Assembly: GCF_025466085.1 (NCBI RefSeq)
Contig: NZ_JANLOD010000059.1
Location: forward strand, 42,729 to 106,728
DNA: 64,000 nt
Source: Pseudomonas sp. 14P_8.1_Bac3
GTDB lineage: Bacteria > Pseudomonadota > Gammaproteobacteria > Pseudomonadales > Pseudomonadaceae
Direction: 5' to 3'
Made by a program: the position numbers and the translations under genes. Positions 36,484 through 45,249 of the stretch are shown here, one piece after another. The number at the start of each line of letters is the position of its first letter. The first letter of the stretch is position 1. The notes under the pieces were generated by a model. That model searched no databases and was not told the origin of the DNA. It worked only from the letters and a program-made list of their open reading frames with translations.

Positions 36484-37818
36484 TCAACCCGCAGCGGCGC
36501 CCATGCGCACGGCGCCCCGGCGATTCTGACCGTAGGCCACCACACAATTTCGCCCGGCACCTTTGGCGGCGTAGAGCGCTTCGTCGGCGGACTTGAGGAC
36601 TTTTTCGGGGTTGCGCTGCTCCACGCGTTCGGCGACACCGATGCTGACCGTGACCGAAACGGACGTGGCCGCGGAACCCGTCCGACGCTGACGACCTTGC
36701 TGGTCGTCCTGCGGACGGCTGTCCTGATTACGCAGATGAATGTTGTAGGTCGCAATGGATTCGCGAATGACCTCCAGGTGCGGCATGCACTCTTCGAGCG
36801 TCTTGCCCGCAAATACCAGCGCAAATTCCTCACCGCCATAGCGATACGCCCTACCGCCACCGCCGATTTTCGACAGCTTGCTGGCGACCAGTCGCAGTAC
36901 TTGATCGCCCACGTCGTGACCGTGGGTGTCGTTGAATTTCTTGAAGTGATCGACGTCGCTCATCGCCAGCACGTAGTTGCGCCCCAGCCGTTGCATGCGC
37001 TCGTTCAACGCACGCCGTCCCGGCAGACCGGTGAGCTCGTCGCGGAAGGCCATTTGGTAGGCTTCATGAGCCACCGCTGCGGCAATCATCAACATCACCT
37101 GACTGCACATGATGTTGAGGGTGAACGGCAGGATGAAGGTTTTCGGCAACGCCCAGAACAACCCGATCAAACCCACCAGTTGGGCCGCGTGCAGCGGTCT
37201 GGGGCTACGCCAGTATTGCCAGCTCAGCAGCAGGAACGAGGCGATGAACACCGGATAGGACAACTGGATCAGGCTCATCCAGGCGCCATGCAGGGCTGGC
37301 CAGCGGATTTCCGACAGCCACATCAGCAATGCCTGCGGGTAACTTTGCTCCAGCCCCAACGCCACGCTTCCTACGGCCGCCAACACCGCGAAACGCGCCA
37401 CCATGTCCTGAAACAGATGGGTGCGCTCCTGCCACGCGGCGAACACGCCGAACATCAGCGGCAGCAGCAGGCAGCACAGGTGAAAAACCACTGCAGCGTC
37501 TTCGCGCACCTTGCCGTTGTCGCGGTAATAGTCGGTCTGGGTGTCGAGCAGAAAGTAGGCGATGTACACCGTGACCATCAGAAACAGTTCACGCTGGCGT
37601 CGGTAAACCGCGCAGTAAGCGCCGCCGAGCAGCAGCACCAAGGTCGGCAATACATTGAACAGCGAGGTGAAGAAGACGTTCAGGTCCTTGACGTACGCAG
37701 CCGCCAACCCTGCGATCAATAGCAGCAGTGACGGTAGGAAATGACTGAAACGTACAGCGGAAGAACGCGGCAAGGGTAAAGCTCCGACCGTCAGATCAAA
37801 AGATGGCAATATGCCCAC
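36484..37818 (-). CDS. membrane-bound diguanylate cyclase
   Basis: The 444-residue protein has about seven hydrophobic helices in residues 20-245 and a C-terminal GGDEF domain. The active motif is GGEEF near residue 325 (YRYGGEEFALVF). The usual RxxD inhibitory site five residues upstream is absent (the sequence is GGGGRAYRY). A polar, Gln/Arg-rich insertion (about 362-388, NQDSRPQDDQQGRQRR and on) interrupts the domain before the last strand SVTVSIGVAE. It should make cyclic di-GMP without product inhibition at that site. It lies among the acyl-CoA dehydrogenases without obvious link. Confidence 0.9.
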   Translation of the reverse strand: MGILPSFDLTVGALPLPRSSAVRFSHFLPSLLLLIAGLAAAYVKDLNVFFTSLFNVLPTLVLLLGGAYCAVYRRQRELFLMVTVYIAYFLLDTQTDYYRDNGKVREDAAVVFHLCCLLLPLMFGVFAAWQERTHLFQDMVARFAVLAAVGSVALGLEQSYPQALLMWLSEIRWPALHGAWMSLIQLSYPVFIASFLLLSWQYWRSPRPLHAAQLVGLIGLFWALPKTFILPFTLNIMCSQVMLMIAAAVAHEAYQMAFRDELTGLPGRRALNERMQRLGRNYVLAMSDVDHFKKFNDTHGHDVGDQVLRLVASKLSKIGGGGRAYRYGGEEFALVFAGKTLEECMPHLEVIRESIATYNIHLRNQDSRPQDDQQGRQRRTGSAATSVSVTVSIGVAERVEQRNPEKVLKSADEALYAAKGAGRNCVVAYGQNRRGAVRMGAAAG

Positions 37819-38030
37819 CTACTGTAACGGCAGCAGCCCTGACTTTCTGAGCAATTTACCAAGGTTTTTTTCTGAGGCTGTGTAACGGATGCAACCCGCG
37901 CAACCCATACACCTACCGAAGCTTCAGAGTCGGTGTAAACGGCTGCGATGGCCCCCTCCCCGACGGGGCAGCCCTACGCCACCCGTGGATCGGTCAGGCC
38001 GATCTCGATGAAATTTGACCAATGCGCAAA

Positions 38031-38065
38031 AAAAACCGCCCCTCCCGAGGGAGCAGCGGTTTTTT
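38031..38065 (-). terminator. terminator after the third acyl-CoA dehydrogenase
   Basis: AAAACCGC (to 38039) pairs with GCGGTTTT (from 38056), enclosing CTCCC-GA-GGGAG (38042-38053). A and T runs on both sides make it usable from either direction; on the minus strand it follows the stop at 38084. Confidence 0.85.
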
Positions 38066-38083
38066 GTCCGACTGCGTTAAGGC

Positions 38084-39889
38084 TTAGTAGCCCAGTGCGA
38101 AGTCTTCTTCTTTCATGTCCATCAGGTTGTTCGCGCCCGACAGCATGGTTGCCACGTGCGTGCGGGTACGCGGCAGGATGCGCTGGAAGTAGAAGCGCGC
38201 GGTCTGCAGCTTGGCGGTGTAGAACGCCGCGTCGGTGGTGCCGGCAGCCAGTTTCTCGGCAGCCAGGCGCGCCATGTCTGCCCAGAAGTAGGCCAGGCAG
38301 GCGTAACCGGAGTACATCAGGTAGTCCACCGAGGCCGCGCCGACTTCTTCGCGATCTTTCATGGCGGCCATACCGACCTTCATGGTCAGTTCGCCCCATT
38401 CTTTGTTCAGTGCAGCCAGCGGTGCGACGAATTCCTGAACCGCTTCGTTGCCTTCGTTGGTCTGGCAGAACTTGTGGACGATCTTGGTGAAGCCTTTCAG
38501 GGCTTCGCCTTGAGTCATCAGCACTTTGCGGCCCAGCAGGTCGAGTGCCTGGATGCCGGTAGTGCCTTCGTACAGCATCGAAATACGGCTGTCGCGAACG
38601 TTCTGCTCCATGCCCCACTCGGCAATGAAGCCGTGGCCGCCGTAGATCTGCACGCCGTGGTTGGCCGATTCGAAACCGACTTCAGTCATGAAGGCTTTGG
38701 CGATTGGTGTCATGAATGCCAGCAGTGCGTCGGCTTTCTTCTTCTCTTCCGCATCTACGCCGTATTTGACGATGTCGACTTGCTTGGCGGTGAAGTAGAC
38801 CATCGCGCGGTTGCCTTCGGCGAACGCCTTCATGGTCAACAGCATGCGACGCACGTCCGGGTGGACGATGATCGGGTCAGCGGCTTTTTCCGGCGCTTTC
38901 GGGCCAGTCAGGGAGCGCATTTGCAGGCGATCGCGAGCGTATTTCAGGCCGCCCTGGAAACCGATCTCGGCGTGCGCCAGACCTTGCAGCGCAGTACCCA
39001 GACGCGCAGTGTTCATGAAGGTGAACATGCAGTTCAGGCCTTTGTTCGCCGGGCCGATCAGGAAACCGGTGGCCGCGTCGAAGTTCATCACGCAGGTAGC
39101 GTTGCCGTGGATGCCCATCTTGTGTTCCAGGGAACCGCAGGAAACGGCGTTACGCGCGCCGAGCGAGCCGTCTTCGTTCGGCAGGAACTTCGGCACGATG
39201 AACAGCGAGATGCCTTTGGTGCCGGCCGGTGCATCCGGCAGGCGGGCCAGCACGATGTGGACGATGTTGTCGGCCATGTCGTGTTCACCGGCCGAGATGA
39301 AGATCTTGGTGCCGGAGACTTTGTAGGAACCGTCGGCCTGAGGTTCTGCCTTGGTGCGCAGCATGCCGAGGTCGGTGCCGCAGTGCGGTTCGGTCAGGCA
39401 CATGGTGCCGGTCCATTCGCCGGAGACCAGTTTGGTCAGGTAGGCCTGTTGCTGCTCAGGCGTACCGTGCTCGGAAATGGTGTTCATCGCGCCATGGGAC
39501 AGGCCCGGGTACATGCCCCACGACCAGTTGGCTTCGCCGACCATTTCGCTCACCGCCAGGCCCAGCGACTCTGGCAGGCCTTGACCGCCGTGCTCGACGT
39601 CGTGCGCCAGGCTTGGCCAGCCGCCTTCAACGAATTGCTTATAGGCCTCTTTGAAGCCGGTCGGGGTTTTAACGCCGGACTCGCTCCAGGTGCAGCCTTC
39701 GATGTCACCCACGCGGTTCAGCGGAGCCAGCACCTGCTCACAAAACTTGGCGCCTTCTTCGAGAATGGCGTCAACCATGTCCGGAGTTGCGTCTGCACAA
39801 GCCGGAAGGCTCTGATAATGCGCTTCGTAGCCGAGCAGTTCGTCACGAACGAAGCGAATATCACGCAAGGGGGCCTTGTAGTCAGGCAT
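38084..39889 (-). CDS. acyl-CoA dehydrogenase (FadE-like, 601 residues)
   Basis: This is the third paralogue, starting MPDYKAPLRDIRFVRDELLG. It shows MCLTEPHCGTDLGMLRTKAE, KIFISAGEHDMADNI, IYGGHGFIAEWGMEQN and LYEGTTGIQALDLLGRKVL with the probable catalytic Glu. The gene is heavily G/C-ended in the third position and of uniform codon use, suggesting high expression. It is the only one of the three with a near-consensus promoter and a PsrA-type box upstream. In P. aeruginosa the equivalent genes (PA0506-PA0508 region) lie beside the bio operon, as here. Confidence 0.94.
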   Translation of the reverse strand: MPDYKAPLRDIRFVRDELLGYEAHYQSLPACADATPDMVDAILEEGAKFCEQVLAPLNRVGDIEGCTWSESGVKTPTGFKEAYKQFVEGGWPSLAHDVEHGGQGLPESLGLAVSEMVGEANWSWGMYPGLSHGAMNTISEHGTPEQQQAYLTKLVSGEWTGTMCLTEPHCGTDLGMLRTKAEPQADGSYKVSGTKIFISAGEHDMADNIVHIVLARLPDAPAGTKGISLFIVPKFLPNEDGSLGARNAVSCGSLEHKMGIHGNATCVMNFDAATGFLIGPANKGLNCMFTFMNTARLGTALQGLAHAEIGFQGGLKYARDRLQMRSLTGPKAPEKAADPIIVHPDVRRMLLTMKAFAEGNRAMVYFTAKQVDIVKYGVDAEEKKKADALLAFMTPIAKAFMTEVGFESANHGVQIYGGHGFIAEWGMEQNVRDSRISMLYEGTTGIQALDLLGRKVLMTQGEALKGFTKIVHKFCQTNEGNEAVQEFVAPLAALNKEWGELTMKVGMAAMKDREEVGAASVDYLMYSGYACLAYFWADMARLAAEKLAAGTTDAAFYTAKLQTARFYFQRILPRTRTHVATMLSGANNLMDMKEEDFALGY

Positions 39890-39950
39890 AGCGATAAACC
39901 TCTGCTGATGTAACCGGGAATGAACGACCGCGTCGATTTGTGCTGGCGGT

Positions 39951-39977
39951 CAAACAGTTGTTTGAAACATACGTTTA
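39951..39977. promoter_or_regulatory. PsrA-type operator, one perfect and one imperfect box
   Basis: CAAAC-AGTT-GTTTG (39951-39964) matches the published PsrA consensus (G/C)AAAC-N2-4-GTTT(G/C) exactly. Sharing its last G, GAAAC-ATAC-GTTTA (39964-39977) matches all but the final base. The first box covers the expected transcription start and the second covers the -10, so binding would block initiation. PsrA is a TetR-family repressor released by long-chain fatty acids. Confidence 0.65.
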
Positions 39978-39994
39978 CGCCTAAACCTTGTCAA
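39966..39994 (-). promoter_or_regulatory. sigma-70 promoter of the third acyl-CoA dehydrogenase
   Basis: On the minus strand TTGACA (39994-39989) is followed after exactly 17 bases by TATGTT (39971-39966). Transcription would start near 39959, inside the adjacent PsrA-type box. Confidence 0.7.
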
Positions 39995-40115
39995 GCGCCG
40001 ATCTTTTGCCGTTCGTCATCGCACTGTGCCAATGCCGTGCACGCGAAGCCGTGGCGCTACTGACCAGGCAACGCGCCGTTAAAGAAAGTTTTAGTTAGGA
40101 GAGAATGACTTACAC

Positions 40116-40143
40116 ACAAAAACGCCGCGAAAGATCGCGGCGT
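40116..40143 (-). terminator. terminator after the small flagellar-rod-like gene
   Basis: ACGCCGCGA (40122-40130), loop AAGA and TCGCGGCGT (40135-40143) form nine perfect pairs. On the minus strand the stem is followed by TTTTTGTGTG. It lies 25 bases past the stop at 40168. Confidence 0.88.
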
Positions 40144-40167
40144 CGGCGGTGCGGGTTGAGCGGAAAA

Positions 40168-40464
40168 TCAGGCGAAGGTATCGATCAGCGTACCGAGCAC
40201 TTCATCGGAAGCCTTGGCGACTTGAACACCCGCCTCGACCTGGAACTTGCCTTGAGCCATCTCGACCATATTGCTGGTCAGATCCGATTGCTGGCTGCGG
40301 TCGACCGAACGCAGGCGATCAACCTGAACCCCGGAAGACTGGCTGGTGACCGAACGCTCGATCGTGTTGTTGGCAATCTGGCCGGCGGCCTGATCGACAC
40401 GGTTCTGCCCAGTCTGAATAGTGCTCAGACCGGCATAAAAAGCGGTGCTTCCTGAGATTTCCAT
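40168..40464 (-). CDS. small protein resembling a flagellar rod/hook C-terminal segment
   Basis: The 98-residue product begins MEISGSTAFYAGLSTIQTGQ. It ends with NMVEMAQGKFQVEAGVQVAK followed by ASDEVLGTLIDTFA, which closely resembles the C-terminal helix of FlgC/FlgG/FlgE proteins (typically MI-M-AQ-F-AN--VI-T-DEMLGTL). The N-terminal helix region is also coiled-coil-like. No flagellar genes lie nearby. P. aeruginosa has a hypothetical gene (PA0505, from memory) at the same place between bioD and the acyl-CoA dehydrogenases. A real, conserved gene is likely; its function is unknown. Confidence 0.8.
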   Translation of the reverse strand: MEISGSTAFYAGLSTIQTGQNRVDQAAGQIANNTIERSVTSQSSGVQVDRLRSVDRSQQSDLTSNMVEMAQGKFQVEAGVQVAKASDEVLGTLIDTFA

Positions 40465-40572
40465 GGGCGGACTCGTCCTGACGAAGAATCAATAGCGGCC
40501 ATTGAAGCAGACACGTGAGCAAAACACCCGACAAAAACACTAATGGCACAGTGCCTTGTCATAGGCAAAGCC

Positions 40573-41253
40573 TTAGTCCAGCAAATCCAGCTGCAGGTGC
40601 TCGGCCACCGCCTCGGCCGTCACCAGCTTGAGTTTCGGCACCCGCCCCAGGCACGGCGCGGGGATCCGCTCGGCCAGCGTTGCCAGGTTTTCCTCCAGGC
40701 GCGAGGTCTTCGCGTCGATAATGTTGGCCACCCAGCCCGCCAGCTGCAATCCGTCTCGAGCAATCGCCTCCGCCGTCAGCAGCGCGTGATTGAGGCAACC
40801 CAGGCGCACACCGACCACCAGAATCACCGGCAGATTCAGCGCAATCGCCAGGTCCGACAGGTTGTCCTGATCCGCCAACGGAACACGCCAGCCACCCGCA
40901 CCTTCGATCAGAGTGAAATCCGCCTGCAGTTCCAGGATTTGCCGCATCGGTGCCAGCAGCGATTGCACGGTCAACGCCACACCCGCCTCCCGCGCCGCCA
41001 GATGCGGGGCGATAGCCGGCTCGAACGCGACCGGGTTGACCTGCGCATAGGTCAGCGGCACCGAGCATTCCGCCAGCAGCGCCAACGCATCGGCGTTGCG
41101 CAAACCCTTGGGCGTGACGTCGCAACCCGAGGCCACCGGCTTGCCCGCCGCCGTGCTCAGGCCCGCCAGCCGCGCGGCATGCAGCAGACCGGCGGCGACG
41201 GTGGTCTTGCCGACATCGGTGTCAGTGCCCGTGATGAAATACGCTGCGCTCAT
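40573..41253 (-). CDS. bioD: dethiobiotin synthase
   Basis: BioD closes the ureido ring of biotin from diaminopelargonic acid, CO2 and ATP. The 226-residue product starts MSAAYFITGTDTDVGKTTVA with the P-loop GTDTDVGKT at 9-17, followed by KPVASGCD and the EGAGGWRVPL segment. It overlaps bioC by ATGA at 41250-41253. It is the last gene of bioB-F-H-C-D. Confidence 0.96.
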   Translation of the reverse strand: MSAAYFITGTDTDVGKTTVAAGLLHAARLAGLSTAAGKPVASGCDVTPKGLRNADALALLAECSVPLTYAQVNPVAFEPAIAPHLAAREAGVALTVQSLLAPMRQILELQADFTLIEGAGGWRVPLADQDNLSDLAIALNLPVILVVGVRLGCLNHALLTAEAIARDGLQLAGWVANIIDAKTSRLEENLATLAERIPAPCLGRVPKLKLVTAEAVAEHLQLDLLD

Positions 41254-42074
41254 AAGGGTTTCTCCAAAACGGCATACACCACTTGATAAGTCGCCGGCAG
41301 GCCCTCGGCCTGACGAAACTGCTCATAAGCTTGGACCAGGCCGAGAATCCGCGCGCGGCCGGTCAATCCACCCGGTCGCCCAGGGTTCAAGTTGTGCGCG
41401 CCCAGGGCCTTGAGTTCATGGGTCAGGCTGCGCACATCCGGATAATGCAGCACATGCGGACGGGTTTGCAGGCAGGCGACCCGCAAACCGCTAGCCGCAC
41501 ACAACTGCTGATAAACGCCAAATTCGCGGAAGCGGTTGACGTGGACCCTACCATCCACCTGTCCCCAACTGTCACGCAGTTCCGCCAGCGTGCCCACGCA
41601 CAGACTAGCAAATGCAAAAACGCCGCCCGGTTTCAGAACCCGACGGGCTTCGCTGAGCACTGAGGCAAAGTCCGCACACCACTGCACCGCGAGGCTGGAG
41701 AAGATCAGGTCACAGGTCGAATCCTGCAGCGGCAAGCACTCGGCATCCCCGGCGATAAAATGTGTGGCGCCCCCCAACGGCCGCGCGTGAGCCAGCATAC
41801 CTTCGGCGATGTCCAGCGCGACGCCGTCACCCGCCGGAAAACGCTCGCTCAGGTCCCGGCTGAAATGCCCGGTGCCACAGCCCAGGTCCAGCCAGCGACC
41901 TGGGACGAAGTCGTCCGGCAAACGGTTCAACAACTGGTTGCCGACATCACGTTGCAATTCGGCCACGCTGTCATAGCTGGCCGCCGCGCGGGAAAAGGAG
42001 GCTGCCACCTGACGCTTATCCGGCAAACCACCGGACTGCTGTGGAGGGGGAAGCGGAAGGGATAAATCAGTCAT
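41250..42074 (-). CDS. bioC: malonyl-ACP O-methyltransferase
   Basis: BioC methylates malonyl-ACP so that the fatty-acid machinery can build pimeloyl-ACP. The start chosen is ATG 42074, which overlaps bioH by eight bases and gives 274 residues beginning MTDLSLPLPPPQQS; an open frame upstream to 42158 is not conserved. The SAM-binding motif LDLGCGTGHFSRDL is near residue 60, and FSRAAASYDSVAELQ is the usual BioC N-terminal block. Confidence 0.94.
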   Translation of the reverse strand: MTDLSLPLPPPQQSGGLPDKRQVAASFSRAAASYDSVAELQRDVGNQLLNRLPDDFVPGRWLDLGCGTGHFSRDLSERFPAGDGVALDIAEGMLAHARPLGGATHFIAGDAECLPLQDSTCDLIFSSLAVQWCADFASVLSEARRVLKPGGVFAFASLCVGTLAELRDSWGQVDGRVHVNRFREFGVYQQLCAASGLRVACLQTRPHVLHYPDVRSLTHELKALGAHNLNPGRPGGLTGRARILGLVQAYEQFRQAEGLPATYQVVYAVLEKPL

Positions 42075-42798
42075 CACCGGACTCATGCAAAAAGGCCTGG
42101 ATCGCCCCCGCCACACCGTGGGGATCTTCCAGAAGAAACGCGTGGCCGGCCTGTTCAATCAGACCGATTTCGACATCTGGCAGCAAGGCCAGCAACTCAC
42201 CCGCAGCTTCGGCCGGCACCAGGCCGTCGAGCCCGGCGAACAGGTGCAGTTGCGGACCACGAAACGCTTGCAAGGCCTGACGGATGTCCAACTGTGCAAG
42301 CAACTCCAGGCTGCTCACCAACACCGGTACAGCACTGTTCGGCGCGCCGCCGAGCAGCAATCGCGACAGCCCGCGCGGGTCTTCGGCGCCCTGGGCGCAG
42401 AGCAGCGAAAAACGCTTCAACGTCATGCGCGGATCGGCCATGCAGCCGGCCAGGAACGCCTCGAAGGTTTCGCCGGGCATCGCGCTCGGCCATTGCTCAT
42501 GGGCGACAAACGAGGGATTGCTCGCCAGGGTGATCAGGCCGCAACAGCGGTCGCCGCGACGGGCCGCCAGCTCGGCAGCGAGCATGCCACCGAGGGACCA
42601 GCCACCGAGCCAGGCGTCCTGAGGCACGCTCGCGTCGAGTTCGTCGAGCCACTCTTCAAGATCGCTGGACTCTAGCTCCGGCAGCGGTTCAATCTCGACC
42701 CGCAGGTGTTCATCCAGCCCTTGCAGCGCGGCCGCCAAAGGGTCCAACGGGGAAATCCCAAGGCCCCATCCGGGCAGCAGAATCAGGCGATCACGCAT
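42067..42798 (-). CDS. bioH: pimeloyl-ACP methyl ester esterase
   Basis: BioH removes the methyl group from pimeloyl-ACP methyl ester and so ends chain growth. From ATG 42798 (inside the end of bioF) it has 243 residues starting MRDRLILLPGWGLG. The nucleophile elbow GWSLGG is near residue 75, with a late Asp (FAGLDGLVP) and His (EQAGHAF) completing the alpha/beta-hydrolase triad. It is translationally coupled on both sides. Confidence 0.93.
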   Translation of the reverse strand: MRDRLILLPGWGLGISPLDPLAAALQGLDEHLRVEIEPLPELESSDLEEWLDELDASVPQDAWLGGWSLGGMLAAELAARRGDRCCGLITLASNPSFVAHEQWPSAMPGETFEAFLAGCMADPRMTLKRFSLLCAQGAEDPRGLSRLLLGGAPNSAVPVLVSSLELLAQLDIRQALQAFRGPQLHLFAGLDGLVPAEAAGELLALLPDVEIGLIEQAGHAFLLEDPHGVAGAIQAFLHESGDD

Positions 42799-43969
42799 GG
42801 CTTGGCTCCGGTCCCAGTTGCTGAAAACAATCGGCCAGTCCATTCAACAATAGCTGCACCTGCGCTTCGCTGTGGGCAGCGGTCAGGGTCACGCGCAAAC
42901 GGGCGCTGCCGGCAGGCACGGTCGGCGGGCGGATCGCGGTCACCATCAAACCGCGTTCGCGCAGCATCTGCGACAGCCGCACCGCACGCCCGTCGTCGCC
43001 GATCATGATCGGCTGGATCGGGGTGAAGCTGTCCATCAGCGCCAAGCCAATCTGCTCGGCGCCCTGGCGGAACTGACGGATCAGCGTGTTCAGATGCTCG
43101 CGTCGCCAGTGTTCGCTGCGCAGCAGTTCGAGGCTTTTCAGCGTGGCACAGGCCAGGGCCGGCGGTTGGCTGGTGGTGTAGATGTACGGGCGGGCGAACT
43201 GGATCAGGCTTTCTATCAGCTCTTCGCTGCCGGCGACAAACGCGCCAGCCGTGCCGAATGCCTTGCCGAGGGTGCCGACCAGCACCGGCACATCTTCCTG
43301 GCTGAGGCCGAAATGCTCGACGATCCCGCCGCCGTTGGCGCCCAACGGACCAAAACCGTGGGCGTCATCGACCATCAGCCACGCGCCTTTGGCCTTGGCT
43401 TGCCGGGCCAACGTCGGCAGGTCGGCGATGTCGCCGTCCATGCTGAACACGCCGTCGGTGACCACCAGCGTATTGCCGGTGGCCTTCTCCAGACGGTTGG
43501 CCAGGCTGGCCGCGTCGTTGTGCAGGTAGCGATTGAAGCGCGCGCCGGAAAGCAGGCCGGCATCGAGCAACGACGCATGGTTGAGCCGGTCCTCCAGCAC
43601 CGTATCGCCCTGTCCCACCAACGCGGTCACCGCGCCGAGATTGGCCATGTAGCCAGTGGTGAACAGCAGCGCACGCGGGCGGCCGGTCAAGTCAGCCAGC
43701 GCCTCTTCGAGTTCATGATGTGGCGTGCTGTGGCCAATGACCAAGTGCGAGGCCCCGCCACCCACGCCCCATTTCGACGCGCCGGCACGCCAGGCCTCGA
43801 TCACTTGCGGATGATTGGCCAGGCCCAGGTAATCGTTATTGCAGAACGCCAGCAATGGCTGACCGTCGACCACCACTTCCGGGCCTTGGGGGCTTTCGAG
43901 CAGTGGCCGTTGGCGGTAGAGATTGTCGGCACGACGGGCAGCAAGGCGTGCGGCGAGATCGAATGACAT
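42791..43969 (-). CDS. bioF: 8-amino-7-oxononanoate synthase
   Basis: BioF condenses pimeloyl-ACP with alanine in a PLP reaction. ATG 43969 gives 392 residues beginning MSFDLAARLAARRADNLYRQ; the in-frame stretch upstream to 44020 is not conserved. The PLP lysine is in LVGTLGKAFGTAGAF, with GYMANLGAVTAL and DDAHGFGPLG as further family blocks. It follows bioB after 120 bases that contain a single REP element. Confidence 0.95.
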   Translation of the reverse strand: MSFDLAARLAARRADNLYRQRPLLESPQGPEVVVDGQPLLAFCNNDYLGLANHPQVIEAWRAGASKWGVGGGASHLVIGHSTPHHELEEALADLTGRPRALLFTTGYMANLGAVTALVGQGDTVLEDRLNHASLLDAGLLSGARFNRYLHNDAASLANRLEKATGNTLVVTDGVFSMDGDIADLPTLARQAKAKGAWLMVDDAHGFGPLGANGGGIVEHFGLSQEDVPVLVGTLGKAFGTAGAFVAGSEELIESLIQFARPYIYTTSQPPALACATLKSLELLRSEHWRREHLNTLIRQFRQGAEQIGLALMDSFTPIQPIMIGDDGRAVRLSQMLRERGLMVTAIRPPTVPAGSARLRVTLTAAHSEAQVQLLLNGLADCFQQLGPEPSHA

Positions 43970-44050
43970 GCAGGCCTCAAGGGTCAGATTGCTGGAGCCG
44001 GCTGGCTGGCAATGCATCACCTCGAATATTCAAACAGACCGTGGTGACGC

Positions 44051-44076
44051 CATCGCCGGCAAGCCGGCTCCTACAG
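44051..44076. repeat. single REP element between bioB and bioF
   Basis: CATCGCCGGCAAGCCGGCTC followed by CTACAG is one REP unit with the internal GCCGGC-AA-GCCGGC palindrome. It is unpaired, unlike most REPs in this window. Confidence 0.8.
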
Positions 44077-44089
44077 GGTTTCGCGTTGA

Positions 44090-45145
44090 TCAGACGGCGG
44101 CGTTATAGAACATCTCGCTGCTCTTCTGCTCCACCAGCGCCTGTTCGATCGCTGCTTGATGCACTTCGTCAGCGTGCTCTTCGCGTGCTTCCGGCAGGAT
44201 GCCCAGGCGCGAGAACAGTTGCATGTCCTTGTCCGCCTGTGGGTTGGCGGTGGTCAGCAGTTTGTCGCCGTAAAAAATCGAGTTTGCGCCAGCGAAGAAC
44301 GCCAGGGCCTGCATCTGCTCGTTCATGGCTTCGCGGCCGGCGGACAGGCGCACGTGGGATTGCGGCATGAGGATGCGCGCGACTGCGAGCATGCGAATGA
44401 AGTCGAACGGGTCGATGTCCTCGGCGTTTTCCAATGGCGTACCGGCGACTTTCACCAGCATGTTGATCGGCACCGACTCCGGATGCTCCGGCAGGTTGGC
44501 CAGCTGGATCAGCAAGTTGGCACGGTCATCGAGGGACTCGCCCATGCCGAGGATGCCGCCGGAGCAGATCTTCATCCCCGAATCCCGCACGTAGGCCAGG
44601 GTTTGCAGGCGCTCGCTGTAGGTGCGGGTGGTGATGATGCTGCCGTAGAACTCCGGCGAGGTGTCGAGGTTGTGGTTGTAGTAGTCGAGGCCGGCCTTGG
44701 CCAGCGCTTCGGTCTGGTCCTGATCGAGACGACCGAGGGTCATGCACGTCTCCAGGCCCATGGCTTTCACGCCCTTGACCATCTCCAGCACGTACGGCAT
44801 GTCTTTGGCCGATGGATGTTTCCATGCCGCGCCCATGCAGAAACGAGTCGAACCGATGGCCTTGGCGCGAGCTGCCTCTTCGAGGACCTTCTGCACTTCC
44901 ATCAGCTTCTCTTTTTCCAGGCCGGTGTTGTAGTGACCGGACTGCGGACAATATTTGCAATCTTCCGGGCAGGCGCCGGTCTTGATCGAAAGCAGCGTGG
45001 AAACCTGGACGCGGTTGGCGTCGAAATGCGCGCGGTGCACGGTCTGCGCCTGGAACAACAGGTCATTGAATGGCTGAACGAAGAGTGCTTTGACTTCGGC
45101 CAAAGACCAGTCATGACGCAGGGTGGCAGAGGTGCTGGCGCTCAT
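44090..45145 (-). CDS. bioB: biotin synthase
   Basis: BioB is the radical SAM enzyme that inserts sulfur into dethiobiotin. The 351-residue product has the CxxxCxxC cluster in CPEDCKYCPQ (about residues 56-65), and TRFCMGAAW and NHNLDTSPEFY supply other cluster ligands and contacts. AAAGGAAACGCCC precedes the ATG. It is the first gene of the biotin operon and has a BirA-type operator about 100 bases upstream. Confidence 0.97.
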   Translation of the reverse strand: MSASTSATLRHDWSLAEVKALFVQPFNDLLFQAQTVHRAHFDANRVQVSTLLSIKTGACPEDCKYCPQSGHYNTGLEKEKLMEVQKVLEEAARAKAIGSTRFCMGAAWKHPSAKDMPYVLEMVKGVKAMGLETCMTLGRLDQDQTEALAKAGLDYYNHNLDTSPEFYGSIITTRTYSERLQTLAYVRDSGMKICSGGILGMGESLDDRANLLIQLANLPEHPESVPINMLVKVAGTPLENAEDIDPFDFIRMLAVARILMPQSHVRLSAGREAMNEQMQALAFFAGANSIFYGDKLLTTANPQADKDMQLFSRLGILPEAREEHADEVHQAAIEQALVEQKSSEMFYNAAV

Positions 45146-45220
45146 GGGCGTTTCCTTTGTTTTATGCTTGGCAAGCGTTCACGGGATGGAATACCCACAG
45201 ACGCGACACGGATGTTCGGC

Positions 45221-45249
45221 ATATTTAAGGAAGAGCGATGCGCTGTCAA
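45221..45249 (-). promoter_or_regulatory. bioB promoter
   Basis: On the minus strand a perfect TTGACA (45249-45244) is followed after 15-17 bases by TTAAATAT (45228-45221) as -10. Transcription should begin near 45214, leaving about 70 bases before the bioB ATG. Confidence 0.65.

Noticed and set aside
38156..39913. A 585-codon plus-strand frame opposite the third acyl-CoA dehydrogenase
   Set aside because: Similar shadows lie opposite the other two paralogues; all follow from the codon use of the true genes.
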